Source of the DNA: Chrysomallon squamiferum
Lineage: Eukaryota; Mollusca; Gastropoda; Neomphalida; Peltospiridae
Length of the DNA: 25,000 nucleotides
Direction: 5' to 3'
NCBI GenBank assembly: GCA_012295275.1
Contig: CM022675.1
Span: 13,784,017-13,809,016, forward strand
Shown here: one piece after another, positions 10,471 through 19,852 of the stretch
How positions within the stretch are numbered: the first letter of the stretch is position 1
Layout: every line of letters begins with the position of its first letter
Notes under the pieces: model-generated
Seen by the model: only the letters and a program-made list of their open reading frames with translations
What the model was told of the DNA's origin: nothing
The model's database searches: none
Made by a program: the position numbers and the translations under genes

Positions 10471-10771
10471 GTATGTTTAAGATGATTTATTATTATTGTT
10501 GTTGTTGTTGTTGTTGTTATTATTGTTTGGTTTTATTACTATTACAATTGTTTGTTATGATTTAATTCATTAAATTTTGTGTTTATTTTTCTTTTCTCTC
10601 ATTTCTTTTCAATAATTTGTGTGCATCTCTGTCTTATTTGTTTTAATTGTTTTTTTCAGAATTTATTTATTTCTAAAGAGAAAGCGTGTTATCGCAGTAT
10701 TTATTTGGCCTTACATGTAAAATGTCTTTATTTTATTTTATTTTATTTTTATTATTATTTTTTCTCTCCAG
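10471..10771 (+). other. Cadherin gene intron (T-rich)
   Basis: It runs from gtatgt to a long pyrimidine tract ending tttttctctccag, with (GTT)n at 10491-10520 and T-rich sequence. Open frames here are artefacts. Confidence 0.8.
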
Positions 10772-10837
10772 CACCACGGATTTTGACAGATTCGCAAAAT
10801 TATAATTTCAACGTAATGAACAACGCCAAGGGCCAAG
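10772..10837 (+). CDS. Cadherin gene exon: first strand of EC1
   Basis: A 66-bp symmetric phase 1-1 exon between ctctccag and GCCAAG|gttggt. It encodes APRILTDSQNYNFNV then MNNAKGQ. With the first residues of the next exon (VGTVNLIKYDG) it makes the usual opening of a cadherin repeat (x-Y-x-F-x-V...G-x-V). The donor is weaker than its neighbours (gttggt rather than gtaagt). Phase continuity on both sides and the domain match support the exon. Confidence 0.8.
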
Positions 10838-11146
<309 letters not shown>

Positions 11147-12048
11147 TTGGAACTGTAAACCTTATTAAATACGATGGAATTTCAGTGAAAAATTACAACG
11201 TTGACGTGTTTTCGACCGGCTCTTATTTCAGAGCTTCTGTTATTAGCGGATCTCACATAGACATTTCTACTGAAACCCAAATACCGGAAGCCTCCTACAC
11301 TGTTTTACTGGTGGTCACCGCTGATGTGGACTACGTGACAATAACTAATGTGGTCAGTGTGACAGTGACGGTGTCACAAACCACGACAGTGGTCGCCAAG
11401 GACGTCGTTTTGTTCCTCCCAGACGGAATGTATAAATCTTCTGTTGTTGACTGCGTGCAGAATCGAACCGGATTCCGAGATCTGTCATACAAATTTCACT
11501 CGACTGATCCAGACTTTGATATCTCACCTGATGGCGTCATCTTCTGCAGCAGGGATATGTTCATTGATAGCATCGCCAACGACAACTCCATAGCAGTGGA
11601 GAAACATTTTAGTGTGACTATTTCAAAAAATGGTGTAACCAAGGATTTGGCGCATTATACAATACTAATATTTCGGCAGACGTACAGAAGAGATTTAGAT
11701 GAAAACAAGAAATACAGTATTGCCCAGTTCAGCAAATCTGATCATTTTAATTTTTCAAGTGATGATTTGCCAGTCGGTAAGTTCGAACTGTTGGACGGCT
11801 TTGTGTTAGTTTCTCAGCTGAACTACGAAGAAAATAAACAATTTCACTTCACAATAAAAATTACGAGTAAAAGTGGGACGATGGAGAGAACTGTTGATAT
11901 TAACATAAAGGTGAATGATTTGAATGACGAGTCGCCAGCGTTTACTAAAAATGTTTTCTATTTTCATACATTGTCGCACGCTCCGGCTGGCACCGTGGTT
12001 GGTGCGGTAGTGGCTACTGATCCCGACACCGTCCGTCTGCATTATAAA
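11147..12048 (+). CDS. Cadherin gene exon: degenerate EC1-EC3 and start of EC4
   Basis: A 902-bp exon entering in phase 1 (TT completes a Val codon) and leaving in phase 0 at TATAAA|gtaagt. Over about 300 residues it completes EC1 (to VSVTVTV), spans a very divergent EC2 (with TDPDFDISPDGVIFCSRD) and EC3 (to INIKVNDLNDESPAF), and starts EC4 (AGTVVGAVVATDPDTVRLHYK). The only classical calcium-linker motif is NDLNDESPAF at the EC3/EC4 border. EC1 and EC2 lack the usual DxD, LDRE and DxNDN residues, so the N-terminal tip is probably not rigidified by calcium in the classical way. The protein would be extracellular. The repeat boundaries in the first half are my reading and could shift. Confidence 0.88.
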
Positions 12049-12201
12049 GTAAGTAAAGGCTCGTTCACACTGCTTCATATTTTATACCAATCTGTTCCCG
12101 GGATTAAACTATAGCAATATTGTAGTGAAATAACTTTGCATTTATCAAAAATAAAACATAATTATTACACAGTTACTGTTTTTCGAGTTTTTTCGGTAGT
12201 T

Positions 12202-12202
12202 G

Positions 12203-12259
<57 letters not shown>
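12202..12259. repeat. (ATT)n microsatellite
   Basis: About 55 bp of ATT/GTT units, followed by a short G-rich GGGGTGGGG stretch at 12279-12298. Confidence 0.9.
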
Positions 12260-12260
<1 letters not shown>

Positions 12261-12458
12261 TTTATAATAATAATTTTTGGGGTGGGGTGGGATGGGGAGT
12301 ATTTTTTGTTTTATTTTTTAAAAGTTACTGAAAATATCTAGAATGTCTTCAGCTTAGCAGAAATGTTCATAGTATTACGTTTTGTTGTTTTTTTATTAGT
12401 TCAAGCAGATTATATCAGTAGATGTAGATTTTTGTCAAAACATTAAAATAATAATATT

Positions 12459-13080
12459 GGGTCATTCCGTGTCAAATCACCCAATGGTTTAAACCCGACC
12501 GTCTCAGATTTTTATGAAACTTGGTATACTTGTTGACTGGGATCCCACAGCACCAAATCTGACATTTTAGCTCAATCAGACCAGTGGTGTGGGAGATACG
12601 GCCCACGGAATTTTGAGATTTTTGCCAAAAATGGGTGTGACCACCAACCTTAGAACCCTCATATCTCAGGAACTACTGGGCCAATCTTCACAAAATTGGT
12701 ATTGTTAGAAAGGCAAAATGACAAGGATACCAAATCTGCCAATTTTGTTTAGTTTGGAAAATATTGGAGTACCTTGACCTTTTGACCTTTGCTATGACCT
12801 TGAAATTGACCGTGTGGATCACGTGATCTTGAGATGATCTTTATTGAAATTTAATCTCCCACATGTTAACTAAAACATATAAAAGTTTCCTGGGTGTAAT
12901 ATTTTTTGTTTAGCCACAATATAGATTTAAAAAATGCACATACCTGAAAATAACACCTTTTCAGCCATTAACATCTGATTTTAAAACCTGAATGATCAAT
13001 TCTGGATGCTAGGAATCACCATCTCTCTTGATCATCGAGTAAGACATTGTAGGCCTACATGTATGCATAAAGTTCACATA
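12459..13080 (+). repeat. Left inverted-repeat arm of the foldback element
   Basis: Inverted counterpart of 14675-15307. It includes the outer terminal motif GGGTCATTCCGTGTCAAATC and ends at TAAAGTTCACATA. Confidence 0.85.
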
Positions 13081-13148
13081 TAAAAGTTTCCTGGGTATAA
13101 TATTTTTTGTTTAGCCTTAATAGAGATTTAAAAAAATGCATACCTGCA
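13078..13148 (+). repeat. Partial direct copy of a left-arm segment
   Basis: The stretch beginning ATATAAAAGTTTCCTGGGTA repeats, in direct orientation and with small differences, the left-arm segment at about 12876-12951. It lies exactly at the arm/spacer border. Confidence 0.8.
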
Positions 13149-13991
13149 TGGATGATTGATACAATGCATTACAATGTACATTTTCTCTGAGACTAAAAAC
13201 TCATCTTTGGAGTTAAAACCCACCTGACATGTCTGAAGGAATGCCTGAAGGATATGAAAAGATGCCAAATGGCATGACATGTTCTACACAATCAGGCTCA
13301 AAGGGTTAACAGGAAGTAATGCTTCAGGCAGGTCAGGAACTCCTTTAGATTCCCTGGTGCAATCCCCATTGAGCACATGGCAATTTGAAGTTTAAGACAA
13401 AGAAGTTTCTTCATCTGTATTTCTTTGACAATCTGAAGCTTTTTTTAAGTTGGACACAATGTCAGATGTTGATATATAAACAATATTTTTATTTCATAAA
13501 ACCTATTTAATTTTAATTTTATCATGTCATGTGGGCCTTGCCATTGGTTTTGAACAAGGCTTCAGTCAACAACAGTACAACCCAGTCTGAAATCAGACGT
13601 CATCAAGTGATGTACTGCATAATGTATTTGTACACCCAGTCTTCAGCACAGAGTATGAACAAGGTCTACTTCACCTTAATAAACTGTGATTTATACTTGA
13701 GAAGATTGACATAAATGCCCAAGACTTGTGGGCCTTTGGCAATAACACATGTACTCTGCTGCCATTTTATGACCTGCTTAACTTTACTGAAAGGGTTTCA
13801 GGATTTGATTTAATATTTAGGAAAGCACTGACTTTGAATTGAAGGTGCAGGCCAATACTGAAAATCCTTATTTCTTCCAGGGCTAACTGCAGCTTTAACT
13901 CTCCTGAAAATGTGTGTTATCAACACCATCATATCAAAAAGGAGTTGTTGCAAAGTGTATGGAAAACTGAGGAAATCGAACTCCTCACTCT

Positions 13992-14700
13992 TTGAAGTGG
14001 GATCAAAACACGGGACATCAAGAGTATCATGAACAAGAACGTTTCATCAAATTTTCAACATCGCAGAAAAACTGTTGTGATCCCCTTAATCGCCACCCTG
14101 AGCAAGCACGCACTAGATCTTTAAGAATTGTTAGCATGGGCACTTACAAATGCTTAGTAAATCCTCCAAAGACACTAGTGCCAGGAGACAAGTTGTGCTG
14201 TGACTGTCTGATTACCCTTCAGAAATCAAAGGTCCTGCAGAGGATGGCTTTAGTATGGGTGGTACTACAATGGGAGAATTTGGTGATAACTTGCCAGACA
14301 AACCGCTGGTTGTTGTTTCCCCAGAAAAGGACTTTGATTTGAATTCTATTCTGTTGAGTTTAGGGAAAAACGCCTGTCAAACTCCATTCACTAGCACATT
14401 CCAGTAAATGAATGAAAGGACAGAAAAAAACTAGCATCAGCTACAGTAACATTAAAATGACATCTTAATGTCTGAATCCTACCCAGAGCGTGTGCAAATC
14501 TTGATTTTGTCACCCTTTACCATTGAAAGGACAATGAATTGAAGGAGGAAATAATCCAATTTTATGAAAGTGATGAGAACAGTAGAATGTGTCTGGGAAT
14601 GAAGGATACAGTGAGCATTTGAAACAAACATAGTGAGAAGGTTAAGCATCAGAAACACCTAGTTCTCTCAAATTTATGTGAACTTTATGCATACATGTAG
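13992..14700 (+). pseudogene. Decayed protein-coding remnant inside the foldback element
   Basis: Coding traces in the spacer change frame and contain stops. Frame A (13992-14342) has a cysteine/histidine cluster (CCDPLNRHPE) followed by LRIVSMGTYKC and PGDKLCCDC, which looks like a small zinc-binding region. From about 14285 the sense continues in another frame as FGDNLPDKPLVVVSPEKDFD and LNSILLSLGKNACQTPF. A later block (about 14548-14695) reads EIIQFYESDENSRMCLGMKD, then a stop, then KHQKHLVLSNLCELYA, running into the right arm. From memory this order (CC-x-P-x-x-H, PGxKLC, FYExDExSRxxPGxKD) recurs in multi-copy uncharacterised proteins of cnidarians and other invertebrates. That recollection is unchecked. 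It is probably the dead ORF of the element or of its parent. Confidence 0.6.
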
Positions 14701-15307
14701 GCCTACAATGTCTTACTGGATGATCAAGAAAGATGGTGATCCCTAGCATCCAGAATTGATCATTCAGGTTTTAGTTAATCAGATGTTAATGGCTGTAAAC
14801 GTGTTATTTTCAGGTATGTGCATTTTTTAAATCTATATTGTGGCTAAACAAAAAATATTACACCCAGGAAACTTTTATATGTTTTAGTTAACATGTGGGA
14901 GATTAAATTTCAACAAAGGTCATCTCAAGATCATGTGATCCACACGGTCAGTTTCAAGGTCATAGCAAAGGTCAAAAGGTCAAGGTACTCCAATATTTTC
15001 CAAACTAAACAAAAATGGCAGATTTGATATCCTTGTCATTTTGCCTTTCTGACAATACCAATTTTATGAAGATTGGCCCAGTAGTTCCTGAGATATGAGG
15101 GTTCTAAGGTTGGTGGTCACACCCATTTTTGGCAAAAATCTCAAAATTCCGTGGGCTGTATCTCCCACACCACTGGTCTGATTGGGCTAATATTTCAGAT
15201 TTGGTGCTGTGGGATCCCAGTCAACAAGTATACCAAGTTTTATAAAAATCTGAGACGGTCGGGTTTAAATTTCTTTTTTTTTTGGGTGATTTGACACGGA
15301 ATGACCC
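14675..15307 (-). repeat. Right inverted-repeat arm of the foldback element
   Basis: Reverse-complement copy of the left arm, ending GATTTGACACGGAATGACCC. It carries several point differences and a T-run insertion near its outer end. Confidence 0.85.
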
Positions 15308-15636
15308 TATTAATAATAATAATAATATGTTGTATTATTATTAAAAAAAAAAAATTATTAAATAAATAAAATACTGTTGAATTAATTGAACTATTTAAGT
15401 ATTGACATACAATTAATACTTACTGACACTGTAAAATAATTGTATTTCTTTATTTTAAACGTACTTTTTTATTCTTTTTCTTTCTTTTTTTCTTTTCATT
15501 TTTCTATTATTTCAGTGTTTATTTTATTATTTGAAACGTTCTATTTATTTATTTAATTTTTTACTGTTTTATTTAGTGGTATTATACTTATATTTTCTTA
15601 TCATTTTAAATTTTTTTTTATTAATGTAGTAGTATT

Positions 15637-15649
15637 TGTTATTATTATG

Positions 15650-15693
<44 letters not shown>

Positions 15694-15835
15694 TTCTACT
15701 ACTGCTACTGTTATTATTATAATGGTTATTATTGTTGTTGTTATGATTATGTTTATGATTATTATTATTATTGTTGTTGTTATGAATATGATTATTATTA
15801 TTGTTATTATTATTACTATGATTATTCTTGTTGTT
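15637..15835. repeat. (ATT)n/(GTT)n/(ACT)n low-complexity tract
   Basis: Mixed trinucleotide units. It gives polyisoleucine or polyasparagine frames on both strands, none of them genic. Confidence 0.9.
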
Positions 15836-15969
15836 AATTGTTTTTCTTTCACAGTTCAGTTTAAAAGTGCACACTGCAGAAGAAATGATATTAAATTAAA
15901 TTTATAACAATTATTAAAACAAAGAAATTAAATTAATACTATCAATGACTTTTTAATAATTATTTTCAG

Positions 15970-16178
15970 ATTGAAGAGACTTCAAACATTGGTGATATTT
16001 TTAAAATTGAAGAGTCAACTGGTGTCATCACCTTGAAAAAATATCTGATTACTTCAGGGTCAAGTGTCAACATTACTGTTGTTGTCTGCGATAATGTGAG
16101 CTGTTCAAGACACAACAGTGCAGATGTTGTCATGTATCTCAAAACTGTGCAAACAAATGTCAAGAATTTAAATTATAG
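15970..16178 (+). CDS. Cadherin gene exon: second half of EC4
   Basis: A 209-bp exon, phase 0 in (ttattttcag|ATT) and phase 2 out (AATTATAG|gtgagc). Joined to the previous exon it gives HYKIEETSNIGDIFKIEE then STGVITLKKYL, the standard cadherin core (Y-x-I...F-x-I-x-x-x-T-G-x-I-x-L). It then continues through SSVNITVVVCDNVSCSRHNS to the end of EC4. The usual LDRE is replaced by YLITSG and there is no DxNDN linker, so the EC4/EC5 border probably binds calcium poorly. Two extra cysteines (VVCDNVSC) could form a local disulfide. A good consensus donor and phase continuity support it. Confidence 0.88.
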
Positions 16179-16587
16179 GTGAGCAAATATCCTTAGAACT
16201 AAATGTTGTTGTTTTTTTTACCTTTGTAGTAACAAATATTTGTAACATTTTTAATAACATTTATGTAACATGTATAGTAACATTTTAGTGACCTGTATCT
16301 GTAACATTTTTAGTAACATAAATCTATAACATGTATAGTAGCATATATGCAGCATTTTTAATAAACTATATATGTTACATGTATAGTAACAAATATCTGT
16401 AATATGTACAGTAACAAATGTCTGTAACATTTATAGTAACATAGATATGTAATATGTATAGTAACAGTTTAGTAGCATATCTATAACACTTTTAGTAACA
16501 TATGTCAATAACACGTAGAGTAACCTATGGTATTAACATGTATAATAACATGTTTCTGTACAGTAGGGTTTATTTGTTGTTTTACAG
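16179..16587 (+). other. Cadherin gene intron filled with a GTAACAT-type repeat
   Basis: Runs from gtgagc to ttgttttacag. Almost the whole intron is a degenerate short tandem repeat. Confidence 0.85.
16206..16560. repeat. Degenerate minisatellite (ATGTATAGTAACATATCTGTA-like)
   Basis: Repeated blocks of TAGTAACAT and CTGTAACATGTATAGTAAC spaced about 20 bp apart, with many substitutions. Confidence 0.75.
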
Positions 16588-16717
16588 TTTTGAAGGAACA
16601 GTTAAAGAAAACGCTGCTGTTGGTAGTTTTGTCATCTCTGTGTCAGTGTCAGGATACACTGGATACATCTTCCCTGACATCACTTCTTCTCAGCTTTATG
16701 TCCTCAATTCTACTTCA
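16588..16717 (+). CDS. Cadherin gene exon: first half of EC5
   Basis: A 130-bp exon, phase 2 in (one base completes a Ser codon) and phase 0 out (ACTTCA|gtaagc). It encodes FEGTVKENAAVGSFVISVSV, then SGYTGYIFPDITSSQLYVLNSTS. The opening (G-x-V-x-E-N-x-x-x-G) is the classic EC strand A with its calcium-binding Glu. The middle is divergent and lacks the DxD typical of the DAD/DRD site. An NST glycosylation site sits at the end. It flows directly into GHVTLKKKLDWE of the next exon. Confidence 0.88.
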
Positions 16718-17015
16718 GTAAGCTCTTGTCTTCCATTCATACCTTTGTCAGTTCACACATCCATCCTTCGTTCTGTGCACATCATTCTGCCCTCTGCATA
16801 CAGTCATTCATCAGCTCTGTTTATTTGTCCTTCCATCCATCAGTTCATCAATTCATTCATCAGTCTATCAGTTCGTGCTTCAGTACATCTGTCAGTGAGT
16901 TATTTATTCCTTTCTGTGTGGGACCATTTTAAAAACACACCCACTGCATCCAGATAATTTATTTTGATGTAGACATCTCCCACAAAAAAAAATTAAACAA
17001 ACAAAGACACAAGAA

Positions 17016-17046
<31 letters not shown>

Positions 17047-17120
17047 AATCAAAAAGTAGATTCAGGTACATTCAGGTTATTATTTTAATCTTTTATTATT
17101 TTACTTTTAAATTTAATAAT

Positions 17121-17160
<40 letters not shown>

Positions 17161-17245
17161 TTTATATATTTTTTTATTATTATTACTTTTTATTTACTTC
17201 CTTCCTTCCTTCCTTACTTATTTACTTACTTACTTACTTACTTAC

Positions 17246-17276
<31 letters not shown>

Positions 17277-17337
17277 CTTATTTACAGTTAGTTTAGTATT
17301 TTGAATGGTTTGAAACTCTGTTGTTACTCTATTCTAG
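16718..17337 (+). other. Cadherin gene intron with tetranucleotide repeats
   Basis: Contains a degenerate CATC/CAGTTCATC repeat (16735-16900), (AAAT)n (17018-17047), (TTTA)n (17117-17160) and a TTCC-TTAC-TTTA tract (17199-17284), ending ttactctattctag. No exon inside; the Ser-rich open frames over it are low complexity. Confidence 0.8.
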
Positions 17338-17445
17338 GGTCATGTTACACTGAAGAAAAAATTAGATTGGGAAAAACGTGCAGAGAGAGAAAATCAGTAT
17401 GCTGTCCAAGGTTACAGAGTGGGCAAAGATCAGTGCTTCTTTGAT
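17338..17445 (+). CDS. Cadherin gene exon: middle of EC5
   Basis: A 108-bp phase 0-0 exon, attctag|GGT to TTTGAT|gtgagt. It encodes GHVTLKKKLDWEKRAERENQ then YAVQGYRVGKDQCFFD, matching the EC pattern x-G-x-V-x-L-x-x-x-L-D-x-E...Y-x-V-x-x-x. LDWE replaces the canonical LDRE or LDYE. The usual A-x-D after the strand is degenerate (RVGKDQ). It links cleanly to the next exon's NIGTVTLTVEDMND. Confidence 0.88.
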
Positions 17446-19720
17446 GTGAGTATTTTGCTCTTTTTTTGGTTGTTGTTGTTGTTGTGATACTGTAATAACA
17501 GTAATATCATCAGCAGTAGTAGTAGCAGTAATACCAGATTAGTAACAGTGCTATAGTAGATTAGTAATAGTGCTGTAGTAGCAGTAGTAGTAGTAATTTT
17601 AGATTAGTGATAGTGTTGCAGTAGCAGTAGTAGTAGTAATTTTAGATCAGTAATAGTGTTGTAGTAGCAGTAATAGCAGATTAGTAACAGTGCTGTGGTA
17701 GATTAATAATATAGCTGTAGTAGTAATAGTATTAGTAAAAGTGCATTAGTAGTTGTAGTAATAGTAAGATTATTAAATGTAGTAGTAGTAGTAATAGTAG
17801 ATTAGTGGCTGTAGTAATAGTAGTAATAATAGTAGATTAGTAACTGTAGTAGTAGTAGTAATAGTAGATTAGTGCTTTAGTAGTAGTAATAATAGATTAG
17901 TAGTACTGTAGTAGTAGTAGTATAACAGTAGATTAGTAACTGTCACAGTAGTAGTGGATTAGTAATAGATTAGTAACAGTGCTGCTGTAGTAGTGGTATT
18001 AGTAGATAGATTAGTAACAGTGCTGTAGTAGTGGTATTAGTAATAGATTAGTAACAGTGCTGTAGTAGTGGTATTAGTAATAGATTAGTAACAGTGCTGT
18101 AGTAGTGGTATTAGTAATAGATTAGTAACAGTGCTGTAGTAGTGGTATTAGTAATAGATTAGTAACAGTACTGTAGTAGTGGTATTAGTAATAGATTAGT
18201 AACAGTGCTGTAGTAGTGGTATTAGTAATAGATTAGTAACAGTGCTGTAGTAGTGGTATTAGTAATAGTAGATTAGTAACTGTAGCAGTAGTAGTAGTAG
18301 ATTAGTAACAGTGCTGTAGTAGTAGTAGCAGTAGTAATAGTAGTATTAGTAAGATTAACAGTACTGTAGTAGTGGTATTAGTAATAGATTAGTAACAGTA
18401 CTGTAGTAGTATTAGTAGTAATAGTAGATTAGTAACAGTGCTGTAGTAGTATTAGTAATAGATTATTAGTAACTGTAGTAGTAGTATTATAATAGATTTA
18501 GTAGTAGTGGTAGTAGTAGTAGTAATAGATTAGTAACAGTACTGTAGTAGTGGTATTAGTAATAGATTAGTAACAGTACTGTAGTAGTGGTATTAGTAAT
18601 AGATTAGTAACAGTACTGTAGTAGTGGTATTAGTAATAGATTAGTAACAGTACTGTAGTAGTGGTATTAGTAATAGATTAGTAACAGTACTAGTAGTAGT
18701 AGTAGTAATAGTAGATTAGTAACTGTAGCAGTAGTAATAGTAGATTAGTAACTGTAGTAGTAGTAATAGTAGATTAGTAACTGTAGCAGTAGCATTGTAC
18801 TTTGTAAAGAAGTAATAGTGTTGTATAGTAGTAGTTATAGTAGATTAGTATCAGTACTGTAGTAGTGGTATTAGTAATAGCAGATTAATAATAGTGCAGT
18901 ACTAATAATGTTAGTAGTAATGATTTGAGTATCACAGTAGCAATAGCAGTATAGTAGTAATAACAACAGTAGCAATAGTAACAGTAGTGGTAGTGATATT
19001 AGTTGCAGTAATAGTAGTACCAGCAGCACAACAGTAGTAGCAGTATTACTACAGATCTGTAGTGCTTGATGTATTAGTAGTTAATAGAAGTAGCAGTACT
19101 AATGGTAGTAGCAAAGGCTGTAGTAATGATAATGGTAGTTGTAGTGGTAAATTAGTAATAATACTAATATAGGACATGCAGTAGTAGTAATAGTATAGTA
19201 GTAGTAGTAGTAGTAGTAGTAGTAGCAGTAGTAGTGGTGGTAGTTGTAATATCAACATTACTGTTGTTGTTGTTGTAGTAAGACTGTATGTAAGTTATGA
19301 ACTTTGTTAAACACATGATGTTTATCTGAACAAAATAAATGTAACCATGGCAACACTGCTTCACAGTGACAGGAGTAAATACATCAAAAAGTGTAAATGT
19401 GCTCCAACAACGAATAACAAAATCATCTCGAAATAACAGGATTCCTTTAACAGTTGTGTTAAATCAATCCTAGCAGAATAATTATTTCATTTTAACAGTA
19501 TTAATATATGTTTTTTAATTTTTTTTCATCAAACCTGTGTTGCTACTTTTTTATTGTTCAGCACATTGGAACATTAATTTTAGCAATATTCTTTGTAGAT
19601 ATAACCTGTGGGATTTTTTTCTTTCTTTTTTTTTCATTTTATTCTATTTTTCATTTTTTTCAAAAAATTTTAACAGTTTTGTTTTTTAGATGTAACTTGC
19701 GTTACTGTTTTTGTTTTCAG
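17446..19720 (+). other. Cadherin gene intron dominated by an AGT-rich minisatellite
   Basis: Runs from gtgagt to ttactgtttttgttttcag. About 1.75 kb of it is AGT/AAT-derived repeat. The remaining 19270-19720 is AT-rich and holds a short exon-like fragment near 19559. Confidence 0.85.
17500..19260. repeat. AGT-rich satellite with a 37-bp ordered unit
   Basis: Trinucleotide-derived (AGT, AAT, GGT) sequence. Within it, perfect or near-perfect 37-bp units (AGTAACAGTGCTGTAGTAGT followed by GGTATTAGTAATAGATT) occur in blocks at about 18012-18265 and 18519-18690. Copies start at 18013, 18050 and 18087, fixing the period at 37. Confidence 0.95.
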
Positions 19721-19840
19721 AATATTGGAACAGTGACTTTAACAGTTGAAGACATGAACGATCATATCCCAAGTTTTAATAATTTCTCTGCAGGAACAGT
19801 CCAAGAAAATTGTGCTACCGGTACCACTGTTTCCTTCACG
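19721..19840 (+). CDS. Cadherin gene exon: end of EC5, start of EC6
   Basis: A 120-bp phase 0-0 exon, ttgttttcag|AAT to TTCACG|gtaagc. It encodes NIGTVTLTVEDMNDHIPSF, then NNFSAGTVQENCATGTTVSFT. EDMNDHIPSF is the inter-repeat calcium-linker motif (DxNDx-x-P-x-F) with Asn-Asp retained. QENCATGTT is strand A of the next repeat with its calcium-binding Glu. It joins KVIKVSDLDSP in the next exon, supplying the D-x-D site. Confidence 0.92.
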
Positions 19841-19852
19841 GTAAGCAAACAT

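Larger units (their letters stand above)
12459..15307. mobile_element. Foldback DNA element with about 620-bp inverted repeats
   Basis: The left arm (12459-13080) and right arm (14675-15307) are inverted copies. Both outer ends read GGGTCATTCCGTGTCAAATC going inwards, and both inner ends carry the palindrome-like GTAGGCCTACA region. By eye the arms differ at only a few percent of positions in the stretch I compared. The right arm has a small poly-T insertion near 15272. The flanks carry TATT on both sides (12455-12458 and 15308-15311), a possible 4-bp target duplication, though AT-rich flanks make this weak. The spacer contains a decayed ORF. It is most likely a class II (DNA) element or a foldback derivative of one. 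I cannot name the superfamily. Confidence 0.85.
12049..15969 (+). other. Large cadherin gene intron carrying a foldback element
   Basis: A 3.9-kb intron splitting EC4, from gtaagt to a T-rich acceptor ending ttattttcag. It contains (ATT)n at 12202-12259, a 2.85-kb foldback element (12459-15307) and further (ATT)n-type sequence at 15637-15835. Confidence 0.85.

Noticed and set aside
11806-12078. Minus-strand open frame inside the cadherin exon
   Set aside because: Antisense shadow of a frame with clear cadherin motifs.
15569-15907. Polyasparagine and polyisoleucine frames on both strands
   Set aside because: They are the ATT-type microsatellite read in different frames.
16502-16957. Single long open frame reading through the EC5 exon
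   Set aside because: Only 16588-16717 is cadherin-like and bounded by splice sites; the rest is the flanking CATC-type and GTAACAT-type repeat sequence.
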